64,000 nt of DNA from Alisma plantago-aquatica (GCA_963693085.1 OY856412.1:1409961194-1410025193); one strand, 5' to 3'. Shown: positions 45,501-59,179, counted from the stretch's first letter. The notes: a model not told the origin generated them from the letters alone. Translations and numbers: made by a program.

Positions 45501-46180
45501 TCTTTATCAACAAAATCCTTCCAAAACAACATGCAACCATTTGGACAAACATGAATGTTCACATAATCTAAGCCCAACCCCATAATCGTCTTTTTTATCT
45601 CAGAAAATGAATTAGGCAATTGTTCTCCTTCTGGTAGCATCTTCTTAAAGAACGTAAGAAACATAGATGATGCTTTCTGACTCAATCCATTAAGAAAAAC
45701 CATGTGATATAATTCTAGGATGTAAGCAAGTTTGCTATATTTCTTACACCCTAGATATAATTCTATCTCAGAATCATTTAACAAGATATAAAATTTGTCA
45801 GCATTGAAATGTTGATCACTAGATGGATCCACTCCTTCCGTATTTCCATCTTCACTGAAACTCAGAAAAGTATCATGCAACATATCTTGTAAATTTTTAG
45901 CATTCAGGAAATCTCCCTAATCAGTAGGAATATCAATTTGAACATCAGCATCTTCACCATGAAAAGCCCAAGAAATATAGCATGGTAAGAAGCCATGCCA
46001 CAATAGATGGCTCAATGCAATCTTTTTGGTGACCTAGTATACATTAGCACACTTTCTACACATGTATACAATCTTGTCTCCAATCGATGAATGTTCAATA
46101 GTGAAATCCAAAAATTTTGATACTCCATATAAGTATTTACTGCTCATCCGGTCATCCTCCTCTATCCAAGACTTATCCAT
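42570..46180 (-). pseudogene. TNP2-type transposase of outer CACTA (Transposase_21, DUF4218, DUF4216)
   Basis: Starts MDKSWIEEDDRMSSKYLYGV at 46180 with the transposase-associated domain (VYMCRKCANVY). Then Transposase_21: LYLGCKKYSKLAYILELYHM, CATCGASRWK, IRLGLAADGFNHF, YNLPPYFFMKQPYFMLSLL, IDVYLRPLIDELKELW, GYKACPYC, NICESIVGTLLGLKDKSKD. DUF4218 (MKSHDYHMLMQQLMPLAL, FFEIMVHLSVHL) and DUF4216 (TTQNSGVFPVA, YYGVLKDVIVLNYYEHFKV, LFKCDWVD) follow, and an acidic C-terminus ends at 42570. Domain order and length are normal. At least six stops or shifts break it, more than in the inner copy, which fits an older element. Confidence 0.9.
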
Positions 46181-46198
46181 TCTATAAAAATAGTAAAA

Positions 46199-46550
46199 CA
46201 GATAACATATATGAGTAAGTGTGTCATATATGAGAAAATACTAGTTCCATTCATTAATCTCTTTTTATATCCACATACAGGGGTGTACCCCTAAATAGTA
46301 ACTAAACAAAGGGGTTGGTGTACCCATAAACATGCGCATAATTAATATAACTATTAATACAGGAAAGTCTAGATAGATAGACAACTAAATACTACACCAA
46401 CATGGTCCCACATTAGTAACTTCGAGGCCTTTTCATTGTGGCGATCTTCTCCTAAAGTTCAAAAAAGAAAGTATCTATGAGGATTAATTACTTTAAGACA
46501 AAAAGTGTAAACTCAAAACAAGACAGGAAAATTATATTTGTTAATTGGAC
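46199..46550. other. Short leader/spacer upstream of outer TNP2
   Basis: AT-rich; no gene seen. It probably includes an intron between the small open frame upstream and the TNP2 start, since GTAGGT follows that frame. Confidence 0.35.
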
Positions 46551-46898
46551 CTACCTTTTCCTTTTTGATGATTGTGTTGTGTCACAGAGCTCCTCATTGT
46601 ATTTAGATGAATCTGAACTAATAGGAGCCTCATCATCAGATTCATCCAAGTTGATTTGCTCCATTGTGCGCTCATACCGCCGTAGATGATCGGGGGTCTC
46701 ATTGTTGACATTGGTTATCTAAACTTTGATGGTATTATGGCCAACTGGATGGAGAAAAAGCTTGTCGCTATGGCCTACTAGCATATTTCTAATCCAATCA
46801 CGCCAACCGGATTTTGATACAAGATTTCCTACTAAATCATACTCAACCTCGATAACATGTGAATAATTGCCAAAATTTACGGTCACTTCACCAGGCAT
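46551..46898 (-). pseudogene. Small unidentified ORF upstream of outer TNP2
   Basis: From ATG at 46898: MPGEVTVNFGNYSHVIEVEY, then SKSGWRDWIRNMLVGHSDKL, one in-frame TAG near 46722, then an acidic tail (LDESDDEAPISSDSSKYNEE) and a basic end (SSKRKR), stop at 46551-46553. An AAAG/GTAGGT donor overlaps the end. It is 115 codons, coding-like in composition, and sits 370 bp upstream of and in line with TNP2. I do not recognise a domain. It could be a 5' exon of the transposase transcript, an accessory CACTA protein, or another captured piece. Confidence 0.45.
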
Positions 46899-47638
46899 GT
46901 TGTGTCTTTAGTTTAGAAAACACCAATGTTCATGTATGGTTGGTTGGTTTAAAGAACGATCATCTAGGATGATGTTCAATTCTTTTTTTATCAGGGAACA
47001 ATAACATTGGCATAGAGACCTAATTCATTGTGACTATTGTGGGTGGACAGAGATTGCAAAATATTAGTACTAACAATTGTAAGTACATATAACGATGTTA
47101 TATATTTTTAGAAAAAGTAGTATAACATCAGTTAACCTTTTCTTTCTTGTCATAACCAACTTTATTGTTTTTTTTATAATGGCCATAGCATATATTAAAA
47201 TAAAAGAAAGAAAGCACCTGCTTTGGCGGGTAATACAGGTTGAAAGGCATAAATAATGTTCTACTGGGAAAAGAAAGTGATGTTAAAAGTTCAAGAGGGA
47301 GGCACCCCATAACAAGCCTCTTGTATCGCTAATCTTGAAATTTTTGGAGAAATTGTAGCTACGGGAACAGAATAAAAATCACTGATGTTGTTGCAGCAAA
47401 CTAACACCCATTTCATCGTCCACCATTGCCTTCTTCAGAGTCTTCCTTTCCATCTAGTACCTATTTACCAGCACATGGTGAGCAAATGAAGGTCTGCATC
47501 TATTTGTGAGATGATATTTTGCCTCAGTTTTGGAGTGTTGTTGAATAATTTGTTGTTTCTCTCAAGCCAAAGGTTCTAGCTAATGATGATGAAGATATCA
47601 TTTCCCGTGTAGGAGTTCTAGAGTCTGTTTGGTGTAAT

Positions 47639-50600
47639 CTAGAGGGGAAAGGTTGCTGATTGGAGATCAAGTTGGCAATTTCGTGTGAAGTGTGAGAAGA
47701 TGCTTAGTGAGAATTTGCACTTAAAGAAAATATGTTCCACCGAGTCTATGTCCAATTTGCATAGAGGGCATCTGGATGGGTCAATGAAGCCTCTCTTGGA
47801 TAGGTTTTGTTCAGTAAGCAGTTTGTTGTGAAGGAGCAACCATAGAAAGGTTTTATGTTTTGTTGCCATTTTTGTTTCCATATTTTCATAGTAGGGGGGA
47901 GAGACCTTTGTAAGAAAGGTGAGTGTAATCTTTTTTAACTGAGTAAGAGTTTCCCCATCTCCATGTGATATTGTTTGAGGAGTTATTTTCCAGATTTTGC
48001 TTCAAAGCAGAGAGGTCATCTGGTTTGAGATGCATGATATTGCATCTTTTGAGAGTGTTTGGTCTGTTGTTGGTTAGGAGGCTAAGGGCCTTGACAATGT
48101 TGATCTTGAGGAGGTTGATTGGAATGGCCCAATTTGTGTGCAGGTTTAGAACAGAATTCTTTTCGTACCAAGGATCGTTCCAGAAGGAAATTTTTAGGTG
48201 AGAGTGTGGAGGAGTGTTGATGAGTTGGTTTATTTTTTGGATGTTTTTGTTTATGTATTTCCAAAGGGGTGAGGCTGGTTTTTTTGGCACTTTGTGCGGG
48301 GGGGATTTTTGATAGCATTTGCAATTGATGAGGGTCATCCAATTTTTTGTATTATTTTTACCAGACTATTGATAATTTTTGTTATGAGACAGAAAGCATG
48401 GGTTTCAATGTTAAGTATACCCCAGCCACCTTGGTCTATAGGGGTAGAAATAGTGTCCCAATTTACAAGATGGTAGTGCTTTCCAGATTTTGTGGAGGGA
48501 TGATAGTTGTTCCAGAGGAATTTCCATTGCAATTTGTCAAGGAGCAATCTTATTTTGGATGGAAGGGGGATACAACTAAGGTAGTGAGTGGTAATAGGAG
48601 TGATGACACTATTTAGAAGAGTAAGCCTTCTCGAGAGATTTAGAAAGTTGTTTGTCCAAGTTGAGAGTTTTTTATTTATTTTGTCTAGGATGGGGTCCAG
48701 GTTGCATTTGTGATGTTGTGGGGGGTAATGGGGAGTCCTAGGTATTGAATGGGGAAGTCATCAATCTTGCATTTAAGGAGATCCCTGAATCTTTCCAAAA
48801 TAGAGTGTTTGAGGTGTACTCCAAAAATGGATGATTTTTGGAGGTTTATTTTAAGTCCCAAAATGTTGGAAAAAAGCATATAATTATGAAGATATTGAGT
48901 ATAGAGGAGTCCTCTGGGGAGGAGAGGATAATAATATCATCAGCAAATTGTATAATGTTCTCTTTGCATTCCTTTGGTGAGTTAATGAGTCCACTGATTT
49001 TTCCTAGTTGTATCATGCGGGAGAGGATGGTTGTGATTATAATGAATAGGTAAGGGGAGAGGGGGTCATTGTGTCTGAGGCCATTTAAATTGTGAAAATA
49101 ACCAAATGGAACCCCATTTATGATTGTTGAAAAATAGTTTGTGGTGATGCAAGCATGGATCCAGCTGACCCATTTGTGTGGGAATACAAAGCCTATGAGT
49201 GTTTTTGTTAAACAGTTCCAGTTTAACAAGTCAAAGGCTTTTTCAAAATCCAATTTGATGGCTAGTAAAGGTGTTCTATTTTTTGTGATAGAGATGTATT
49301 GTTTCATTTACCATCAGGTAAGCATCTTGGATGCTTTACCTTTGAGAAAGGCATTTGGTTGAGGGGAATGATTTTGTTCATGTGTGGTTTTATTCTTTAT
49401 GCTAGAGTTTTGGCTAAGATCTTGTATGATGTGTTGATTAGGCTGATGGGTTTGTACTGGGAGATAAGGTCAGGTTGATTGGTTTTTTTTATTAAAGTGA
49501 TGAAAGTTTGGTTTAGGTATTTGATGATGTTGTGGGGGTTTTCACTTTCATAGAATGTTTTGAGCAAAGTCAGGAAGTCAACTTTGTAGTGATTCCAATT
49601 TGCAAGATAGAATTCCACATTTAGACCATCAGGTCCAGGTGATTTATTTAATCCTAGAGCTTTTATGGCTATATTCAATTCCTCTGGGGAGAAAGGCTTT
49701 ATGAGGTCTAGAGGATTTTCAATGTTTGTGGGGCAGATCATGGTCCAATTCAAGTCATTTAGGCAGGAGGGATTGTGGTTGTTGTTGAAGATTTTATTGA
49801 AGTGGTATGTAATGTGGTTTGTGATAGTTGGCTTGTGGGTTGTGATCCTATCATTTATCTGAAGGTATGAGATGGAGTTTTTTCGGTAATTTTTGTTATA
49901 GATTTTGTGAAAGAACTTTGTGTTTTTGTCCCCTTTATTTGCCCATGTGATTTTTGCTCTTTGTCACCATCTAGTGTCAATACACTTTTTTGTGTAATCA
50001 AGATTAGCTTTAATAGAAAGGACAAGACCAGGGTCAGCTGAAGGATCCTTGTTCACAAAGAGGAATTGTTCTTCTAGGCCTTTTAAGGTTTCTAAGAGCT
50101 TGTTTGGGTTTGTGTGTTTCCAGTTTTTGATGTGTATTTTGATGTTTTTTGTGTTTTGGAGAATGTGGAGACCAAGGTTTGTGGTCTGAGAGTCTGCCAA
50201 TTTCCAAATCTCTATACAGATGTTTGAAAAGTTATTTATGGAGATCCAATAATTGTCAAATTTGAAAGGTCGCATACCCCAAGAATCAGTTGTGGTATCG
50301 AGAATAAGAGGGAAATGATCAAAGATGGCTCTGTGAGAGATGTGAACCGTGGAGAGTGGGTGTTTGTCTTCCCACGAGGTGGAGCAGATGAAATGATCAA
50401 GCCTGGCGAAGGTTTGATTTCTTGACCATGTAAAGGAAGCATTTGATGGTTTTAATTCAATTAATGCATGTTTTGTGAGGAGTTGGCTAAAGAGTTTGTC
50501 TACTGCTATCATGGATTGAGCAGGATTTGTGGGGTTGGATCTATCAGAGTTTTGGGTTATCAAAATGAAGTCCCCACTATTAATCCAGGGAGTCATATGT

Positions 50601-50989
50601 AAGGAAGTCATAAGTGATTCTAGTTCTGATAAGAAGGCTATTTTATTTTGTCCAGGTTCTCCATAAACCCCAGTGAAGTTCCAACAAAAACCATCGGATG
50701 TATTTTTAAAAGTGATGGTTATGACGAAGTTTAGTGTGGTGGAGTTTATCGCGGAGAAGGTAAGATTGTTGTATCCTACTAAGAGACCTCCTTTGAAGCC
50801 AGTGGGGGAGATATGGACCCAATCAGTGATTCTATTGCCTCCGATGGTTTTGAGAGAAAAGGGGGATAGACTAGATTTTGTCTCCTATATTGTGATCATG
50901 TCTATTTTATTTTTGTATATGTGTGAGAGGATTTCCTTACGTCTATTCAGGTAGGCAGCCCCATAGACATTCCAGGAAGAAAATCGCAT
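47639..50989 (-). pseudogene. LINE B ORF2: endonuclease, reverse transcriptase, zf-RVT
   Basis: Starts MRFSSWNVYGAA at 50989, the usual SWNVRG start of the AP endonuclease. EN continues with ETKS (the preceding Gln is a stop), WNFTGVYGEPGQ, WINSGDF, SNASFTWSRNQ, ARLDHF and SHRAIFDHFPLIL (50989-50260). The RT shows KSPGPDGLN, TFITLIKK, YKPISLIN, AIKLDFEKAFDLLNW, GLRHNDPLSPYLF and the catalytic FADD (about 48930), then FPIQYLGLPIT. The C-terminal zf-RVT reads CPLCKLDIDSVEHIFFKC (about 47790-47740). Stops and shifts occur near 50885, 49400, 48850 and 48340. The protein would nick and reverse-transcribe at the target. Confidence 0.9.
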
Positions 50990-51036
50990 ATTAGGTGGTT
51001 TTGTTTAGTAGAGAGAAGGAAGGTTTGAAAATTAGG

Positions 51037-53998
51037 CTAGTCAATTGTAAGAAGGTCAAAAATTTCTTTGTTAGTTTCTAAATCTCTTCTATTGGTCCAA
51101 CCCATAAAGAGTTCAATGTCATCTAAAGCCTTATGTGCCTTGTCCTCATCTTCAAGTTGTATGCCTATGTTTTTAGCAAATTTTGTGAAGCTAGTGATGT
51201 TTGACCAAGATGCAAGGTCCTCTATGTTATCTATGTCACAAATTATAGACTTTGTAAAAAGTGGGGAAGAGGCATCTAGAATAGAATATTTTATGCAGGA
51301 TGAACTGGGTGAAGTGTTTGCGGATGTACCTAAATCTAGTATGTTGATGATGTGTTTCTTGTTTGCCTCTTTAGGTCCATGCATAATAAGCTTCTGGATT
51401 TTTCTGCCTCCTTGCCTTTGCCCTGAGCTCTTCTACTGAGGACTCTGTAAAGAGCTGACTTCCTTTATCATGATAGGTTTTTGTTTTTTAAAAGTGTTTT
51501 TGCTTGAGTTTTGAGCATGACTACTTTCCTTGGTAGAAGTTGGGGAAGGAAATATGGTGCCAGATGGTGGAGAGGTGTTTCCATGTATGGTGGGAGTGGG
51601 GGTTCTGGTTCTTTTTGGCTTGAAAGAAGGTTTATGTTAGTAGAGGAGGTGGTGTTTGAGTTTTTTTTTCCAAACAAGGTGTCTGTCACCTGAGTGGTGG
51701 GTAGGACTTGGTGCCTTTCTATCTTTATTTGGACATAACCATGATGGTGGATGGTTTGAAAGATCTGAGAAGGCTATTCTATTTTTAGAAGGATGCTTGG
51801 TTGACAGTTTGATGTTATTGATAGATTCTCCAATCCTAATATTGATGGAAGGAGGTAGGGAAATGGTAGCTTTGACTGCAAAAAGGCAAAAGGCTTTTAT
51901 GTATTGGGTAGGATGTAGGGTTTCAGGGATGATGTATTGAAGAGTGGCCTCGATGGAGTGGGCTATGCCTCTGAAAATCTCAACTTCCCAGAGGTGCGAT
52001 GGGAGGTTGGAGATGGAAACCCAGTTTGAGCTGCCGGCAGGAGCTGGGAAAGCCCTGAGATCAGCCATCCATTTTGACAATATGGCTTCAATGAAGCTAG
52101 ATCCACATGGTATAGTTAGAATCTGGTTGAAGAGATGGTTGATTTTTGTACCTTCAGGAACAATGTATATCAGCTGGGTTGGAGAAAAGATCTTTGGTTT
52201 AAGGATTGTCTGTCCTGGGATGAGGAGGGCTAGAGCGTGGGTGATATCTAGGACATTTATCAGGTTGTTTTCTATGTTATTTTTAATGGAGATAAGGATG
52301 CTCCTCAGAGAAAGGACTTTGAGCAGCCTCATGGAATTTGCAGGTAGGTCAAGGGATATCACTCGCATATTCAAGGTGTTCTGGGGTATCCATGGTTGAT
52401 GGTGTAGGGTTGATGTTGGTGTTGAGTATGGAGGCACCGGAAGTTGCACTGGAAGAATGGGGTTTTAGTGGTGATGATAAGTGGTTTGGTGACTTATGGT
52501 AGGGTTTTGAAAATGGCACAAATCTGGTGTTTATATGTTGTTGTTGGGTTTGGGGCGTGTCTGCATGCTTGGGCAGGAGGTATGCAAGACATGCAAAGGC
52601 ATTGCATGTGAGTGGAGGAGAGGGAGAGGGTTGTTTAGGGAATCTATAGACTGTATCTCTTTTTTTTGGAACTCATTATTTTTCTCTAATAGTCATAGAT
52701 TTATCAGAAAGTTTCTAGGGAAAAAATGCTCAGTGGCAGCAAGAGGTCTGAGTTTTACTGGGGGGGGGGACGGGTCTTACAATTTCTTTTGGTGTGATCT
52801 ACTTGGTGGTATCTGAAGCAGGTAAAGCGGGAAAGGCATTTGGAAGCTGAATGGTGTTTACTTTTGCAAAAAGAGCAGAGGAGGGCCCGAAAAGGTCTTC
52901 TGGGAGGGGATAATCTCCAGGTTTGGGCGGTGGGGTTTTCCTCTAGGTGTTTGTTGATGAGGAGAGTAGATTTTTCATGACCTAAAATAGGAAGAGTGTG
53001 GTTTAGTAGAAAGGTGTCATTTGGGATGATATCATCCACTGTGAAAGTTCGAGGGTTTAGGGTTTTGTGGAGCGTATTGAGTGAAAGTTTTGTAGTTTTT
53101 TTTTGGAGAAAAAAGATGGTACCTAGCTACGATGGAGCTTGTTTGATGTGGTGTTGACGTTGTGTCTGCTACATCTTCCTCCTCTGAGCAAGATGAAACA
53201 GAGATGGGCCAAGCCTTTGTACCTATCAGGGGTTGATGGATATCCTGAACGAAGAGCTAATCTGCCGAGTTTGATGAAGTTGAGATCACTTGATCGTGTT
53301 TTCTATAGAGATGTGCTAGCTCAGGAGGTGTGTCGGCATTGAAATCCCTAACCATAGCCAGGAATGTTCGATTACCTATCGGCTTGATGTAGATAGTCCA
53401 TTACGGCTTGAGCTTGAGATCAAAGATCAACTGACCCCAACCCTCAGAGATGAGAAGGGTTGATGCTTTGTTTTTCCAGTGGTGATCAGCCTGGGAAGAC
53501 CATGTGACCATCACTGGGAAGGAACGATGACCTATGTTAATCATGAAGGACCCTGGAGATAGGTCGAACTTGTGATAGATCCATGATTTGGGTAGGGGAA
53601 CACATGTTGAGTAAGAAGGGTTTGAGAGTGGAAACTCTATGAAGGTGAAGAGAGAGTCCATGTCTGGAGGTGTAGATGGTACCCTTGTGATATCGTCAAG
53701 TATCGAGGTTTTTTGCTGCTTTAGGGCACATCTGAAGATATTTAGTTTTCCTTTTGTTGACGTTCGAGCCTTGTTTATGCATGTGGCTAAGGTGAGAAGG
53801 CCTCCCGTTCTCATGATGTGATCTTGGCAGAGAAAGCAGGTGAGTAATTTTTGAAGTCGATATTCTCTGCGAAGTAGTGAGTCGAGCCCAAGGTGACTGT
53901 AGTTAAGGCACAGAGAGGGGAAATGATAGATGGCAGAAAGGTTGGTAGCTAGAGAGATTTGCGGAAGGGGATGTTTTAGAGTATCAAAAATGTCCTGG
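51037..53998 (-). pseudogene. LINE B ORF1 nucleic-acid-binding protein
   Basis: A long leftward frame with breaks. The N-terminus (FTQDIFDTLKHPLP, then CFLCQDHIMRTGG near 53830) continues upstream of the first ATG at 53814. A middle zinc-binding region reads CSFCKSKHHSASKC then CFRYHQVDHTKRNC (about 52870-52780). Then comes a DUF4283/RRM-like region (LPVPPYSTPTSTLHHQPWIP, NWVSISNLPSHLW, 52450-51640) and a polar C-terminus to 51037. Plant LINE ORF1 proteins coat the RNA. The exact start is uncertain because no in-frame ATG is evident at the 5' end. Confidence 0.65.
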
Positions 53999-54440
53999 GT
54001 GAATTAGAGAGAGAATATGCCGCAGTCACCATTGTTGGGGTAAATTCATATGTTAAGGTTAAATGGTCTGCATGTTACCTTTTAATCTTGGATTTGCAAA
54101 ATAGGAGCCTCAGGAGTGATCCAAACTCCTAGAGTAAAGGTTGAGGAGTAAAGAGGGAGGGGAGGATGTACCTTTATGCCGCCGCCTAGTGTACAAGACA
54201 GGTGGGAAATCGTCAAGTGAAGAGTGAGGGGAGGAAGTGACAGACCTTTTTCAGTTTACCTGATACGATCGCTCCGTCCACGTTGAGAAATCAAGGGCGG
54301 AGCTCAACGGACAGGGGGGGAAGAAGACTGAGCACGGTGCAGCCCTTCCCGCAGAAGCACTTTACCATGAAGGGAGGGGGAGCGTTGGTTGGGGCTCACA
54401 AGGGCGGGGAAGATGAGACCTTGGGGATGTTTATAGAGAG

Positions 54441-57400
54441 ACGTTGGATCTTTCTCTCACTTACCACCTATCCTATATCTTTGCAATTGGTCCAATGTTC
54501 ACTAATCCTTCTTTGAGAATTTCAAGGAAGTAACTAGTATTTTCTATAATTTGATGTAGCTTGGTATTTCATACAATGATGTGACACTTATTAACTATTT
54601 GTTGAATCAACACTCATATTTTAGATTATCAAATAGGTTACTGGTGTCTGGCTTATTTTGTACAGGTGTGAGACCTATTTAATTTGGAGTATCCATGCAC
54701 TACTATAGCAGGTGTGAGACCTATTTAAAGAGGTTACTGGTGTCTTTCAAAATTTATACTATAGTCTTGTACTTATGTATTTATCAAAACACTACTACAA
54801 TATATCTTGTCATCTTATTATTTTGATAGTATCACAAAGTTTATGAAAAGAAGGATTCCTCAAAAAATTGTAAATTTTCTAAATGAGTTATGTGAGGTTA
54901 TTATTCTCTGACCTATATGTAAATGGGATAGATGCCTGCCTCTTTAGTTTTATGAGTACATGACACTATGTTTGAAATACTTTTTATAAGGATAAAAGAA
55001 CATACTTATAATAAGGACCCATGCACATTCTAATCATTTTGAACTGAATCAGAAAATGAACAAGAGCATGGGTCCTATCCGCTAGTATCAAAGGAGAATT
55101 CATAAACCTCAAAACCACCAACATGGTTTCCAAACCTACAACCTCAGCTTCTACAAGCTCACCTTCTACAAACCTTTAGAACATATATAGCCAGAAAGTA
55201 TCAATGACTACACGTATCAATGACTGCAAAGTCTATCATGCAGCTTGCTTGGCACATGAAAGAGAGACATGTTCAGTTGTATTGGCCCAAGTGGAAACAA
55301 AACCCTATTAGGGACAGGTCTAAATCTCACTCACAAGCACTGTTTTCCAAATAGTTTGGCTTAAACTAAAGTAGGCAGACAAATTGTGGTCTTCCCTGAA
55401 TAATTGCATTGGATGTACTGAAAATGTCATGCCCCACACAGTAAAGTTGTGACATCAAAAAAAGTCAAACCTAAAATCGGAAATGCACACTGCAAATTTT
55501 AGCACGATTGTGTATGAATGCAAAACAATATTGAACTGAATTAGGATCAATCATAGGGATTGGTTAACTGAATTACCATTGAAATCTACTTGTTTAGAAA
55601 ATAGGTTAAGCCAAGGTCAACACACATTAACAACCATAGTAAAGCCTCATCATGATTTACAGACCTGTTGTAGACTCCTAACACATGTATCAGTGACTGC
55701 AAAGTTTGTCATGCAACTTGATTTAGACATGAAAAAGAGCCATGTTCAGCTACATTGGCTCAAATGGAAACCAAACCCTATTAAAGGTAGGTCTAAATCC
55801 TACTGATGGCCAAAATTTGGCAAACAACTTAGCTAAAAATGAACTAAGAATACAAAATGTGGTCAGGCCTGGATGTATCAGGATTATGAGATGAAACTAC
55901 AACAACAATAATATGACCCAAATTGAGGAAAATGTGGCATGAAACGAAGTGGTGGTTCATATCCATGGAAAAAATCATATCAATCCAATCCATATAATAA
56001 AAATACAACTAAAGCTAAGCATGGGAAAAAATCAGTAAATCTTAAGTTCAAATCTCTATTGAAATCTTTTATAATTTGGCTTAGGAAAATATTTTGTGCC
56101 CAACCTAGAATGTGGCATCAAACTCATTGATGGTTCAAATCCATCTGAAAAATCATCACAATGCATTTCTGAACATTAAACATCAAGGTGCAATTGCATG
56201 GGCAAAAAGAAATTCAGACTATTTGGAAAGCCAGACACAAAACTAGACACAAATTTGTATAATATTTTGTAATATTTATGTCATCATTTGAAAAATAGCC
56301 TACTATTTACAAAACACAAAACTAAACACATATTAATATAATTTGTTAATAAAAAGCAACCTACTATTGAGACATCAAAAAGATAGTCTTAAATGCGTAG
56401 GGAATGGTTGATTGAATTACCATGTTGGTCATTACATGACATGGTCCAAAAGGCACCAATATTAGTTTCATTAGATAAACAACAAAATATAGGTTTTATT
56501 GGGTTTTTTTATTTATCTCTGGTATTAATTCATCAAAATTTTCCAAAATGGTATGATTATATTTCATCATTCATTTTTTTGAAAGTTAACATGTGAACAC
56601 ATTAGTGTTCCCCATATTATAATGGTGGACCACATATCCTTAGTTTAGTTGGCGATCATGTATGTAGACATCATTTGATTTCATTTTTTGGTTTTGGTTT
56701 ATTATATATTTCTCAATATGTTTGTTAACTTTAATCGGTCCAAAAAAAACACCAAAACTATTGGTGAAAATTGAGTTGTTTACATAGCTAAGGAAATTTC
56801 AAATAAGTGTGACATAATAAGTTTTAATGTGTTCTATCTATTTAGTTATCATTGTAGATGGTTCAACACATGACTTGATAGTCTCCTCTTCCTATGCAGA
56901 CATGTATATAAGTACATCACTCACATGATGCATAACCCTAAAGATATCAGGACATCAGTAGTGACTGGAACAAGGTCAAGTAGGATAATCATTATCCATG
57001 AACATGCCCAACCCCCTCATACTAGAAATCAGTGGAGGTCACCATGATCAAGAGGTATATTGAGGGCATTGTCATAGCCTAGTAAAGCCTAAGACCTAAG
57101 TAGTCATGAAGTAAATTGTAACCATACTAAAGCTAAGAAAATCCATTTCACCTACTAGAGGTACATTTTTGGATATGTTGAAGATATTTTTATGAAAATG
57201 AAGGGATACACTTATTTTATGAGGCAGATACAAAGAGAATAATACCCCCTTTTGGGAACCCAAGACAGTGCTAAAACTCTTCTAAAATTTTAACCTATTG
57301 TAAACCCTTTTGAAAACACAATTAGAGTCAAAATATTGTCAAACTATTTTTTTGGGTAAAAACCCTCTTTTTTGAAAATCCAGAAAACTATCGAATGCTA

Positions 57401-57500
57401 CCAAATTTGACCTTTTGATAATCCTTTTCCAAGTTACATTATATCCATATGAGGCATAGATATTGGTAAACATTTATAAGTAAACAACAAAGAGAATAAA
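54441..57500. other. Non-coding leader region of outer CACTA with decayed direct repeats
   Basis: AT-rich. A block at about 55215-55330 (CAATGACT.CAAAGT.T.TCATGCA, then CATGTTCAG.T..ATTGGC) recurs at about 55690-55800. GGCATGAAACGAAGTGGTGG at 55935 resembles a block at 56112. A GAGACCTATTTAA motif is doubled at 54664-54760. No gene recognised. Confidence 0.5.
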
Positions 57501-57540
57501 AATGTTAAGAAACTATTGACTCCTTGATGATTCCATCAAT

Positions 57541-58220
57541 AAATTTGAAACTTCAAATCCAAATATGAATTAGCATGATCCCTATGATCATTGAGGAACA
57601 CATACCTACCTAGAATCCCAACAATATACCAATGTGTTTGATATCAAAATTTCAAACAAAATTTGACTACAGGGCTAGGATACACAATAAGACTTGTTAT
57701 GAAGAATAAGAGATTATGAATTTCTTAAGAAATTCATGAATAAAATATATATAAACAAAAATAACATTCTTGTTGTCATAATCTATGTTGTGGAAGATTC
57801 TACGATCCTGATTTTAACCTATAATTACTCTCCTTTGAGGCCCCATTAGAATTATGAAATAGCTGAATACCTGATCCCTTAGAAGTAAAATTCACCCCCT
57901 CTTCATCAAGTCACACCCATATGAGGACTCACTTAATTAATCCATATTAATATCCACCCATGAGAGGATGAATAAACCCTACTATTCTCTACAAACATAA
58001 ACAATCAGATGGTAAAGTTCCCTTGAGGAACTGATTAGTAAATTATATGTATAAATCATCAGGAAGCATATCAGGCTACTTACAAAGTCAAACATGACTA
58101 TTTGATGAATCCTTTTCATCTTCACAAGGGGAAAAATATTTTTATATGTCCCTCCAACAATGTGATAACAAGTCAAGAATGCTAATCTAACCTTCGTTCG
58201 ACAGAAGTTTAAATACAATA
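57541..58220. repeat. Diverged direct repeat, copy 1, in outer CACTA
   Basis: Shares ordered blocks with 59180-59880: CACATACCTA..AGAATCCCA.CAATA, then TAATCTATG.TG.GGA...GATCCTGATTTT, CCTTTGAGGCCC, AGAGGATGAAT, and AAGTCAAACATGAC..TTGATGAATCC. The direct order and about 1.6 kb offset indicate an old duplication of a 0.7-kb unit. Confidence 0.55.
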
Positions 58221-59179
58221 ATAGAACATCTGGTCGAGGATATGGGAGTCCATCACCTCAATGCTCTCCTCCTCACTATCATCCATCTCAGTTTTTTGTG
58301 TAATATCAAATGTGTGCCTTATTTAAGTTTCACAACTAAAGTTTAGCATAGGCTTAAGAAATCAATTTCTACTAAATTTTTTATGTTTCAGCCATGAAAA
58401 AATCCAGCTTGATGATTTTAAGTCTGTGGTCCTTCCAAAAGTGATGTATGTTGAGCATCTTTTCATCAAAATTTTGTTTGAACATGAATGATCACATGTA
58501 ATGTGTCTGGTATTACTACTGATTTTTCATTTTTGAGTCAAGTATTTGCTTGCAAACTACAAAAAATATCCAAAGCAACATTTCTATTTTTACTATAAAT
58601 ATAATGGATTTTTCTTAGTCTGTGCTTTTCTATCTCCTAGCTTATTATCTAATTCTAGTTTCTACTGGTAGCAGCTACTAGATATAGCTTTACATATAAG
58701 AACTCTAATATAAAATGACATACTATTCCATTTTTTCATGTTTCAATTAACTGACATTGAATGTTTAACACTTAGAGAGAAAAAGTCTAACTAATATGTA
58801 TGTGTTGCTCTGCCCAAATGCATATGTTGTAGGTCAAGTCTTCATGGTTGATACTAACATGGGAATATTTGATCTTGGCATTACACAGGCGTGAGAAACA
58901 ACTATTTACAATTCCCACTGATTTCTCAACAACCCAACCTACCAGGAAACTTTGAAAATACAGATATCATATGTTCATATAGTCAAAGGTGCTATTGGTG
59001 ATTTCGAACCATTATTGACAACTTGATAAAACTTTCTCAAAAGAAATTCATCCACATAAAGCCTAATTATGCTTGATCCTATAAAACCTTTTTCTTGAAC
59101 CCAACTATAGATGGTTGAATTATATTGAATTCCATAATCTTTATGTAGATATATTTTCCATGAAAGATTCAAAACTACA

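Larger units (their letters stand above)
47168..54440 (-). mobile_element. L1-type LINE (LINE B), near full length, minus strand
   Basis: Read leftward: a C-rich (minus strand) 5' UTR from about 54440, ORF1 (about 53998-51037), ORF2 (50989-47639), and a 3' UTR that ends in a run of eight T on the plus strand at 47168-47175, which is the poly(A). I could not find a convincing target-site duplication, so the right border is approximate. It lies in the leader region of the outer CACTA, upstream of TNP2. It is decayed by stops and shifts. Confidence 0.8.

Noticed and set aside
51656..52399. Plus-strand ORFs of 94 and 151 codons
   Set aside because: Antisense shadows of LINE B ORF1, whose minus-strand reading is the coherent one.
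54698..54800. CACTACTATAGC and CACTACTACAAT as possible extra CACTA ends
   Set aside because: No matching inverted partner with a 3-bp duplication and no subterminal repeats were found.
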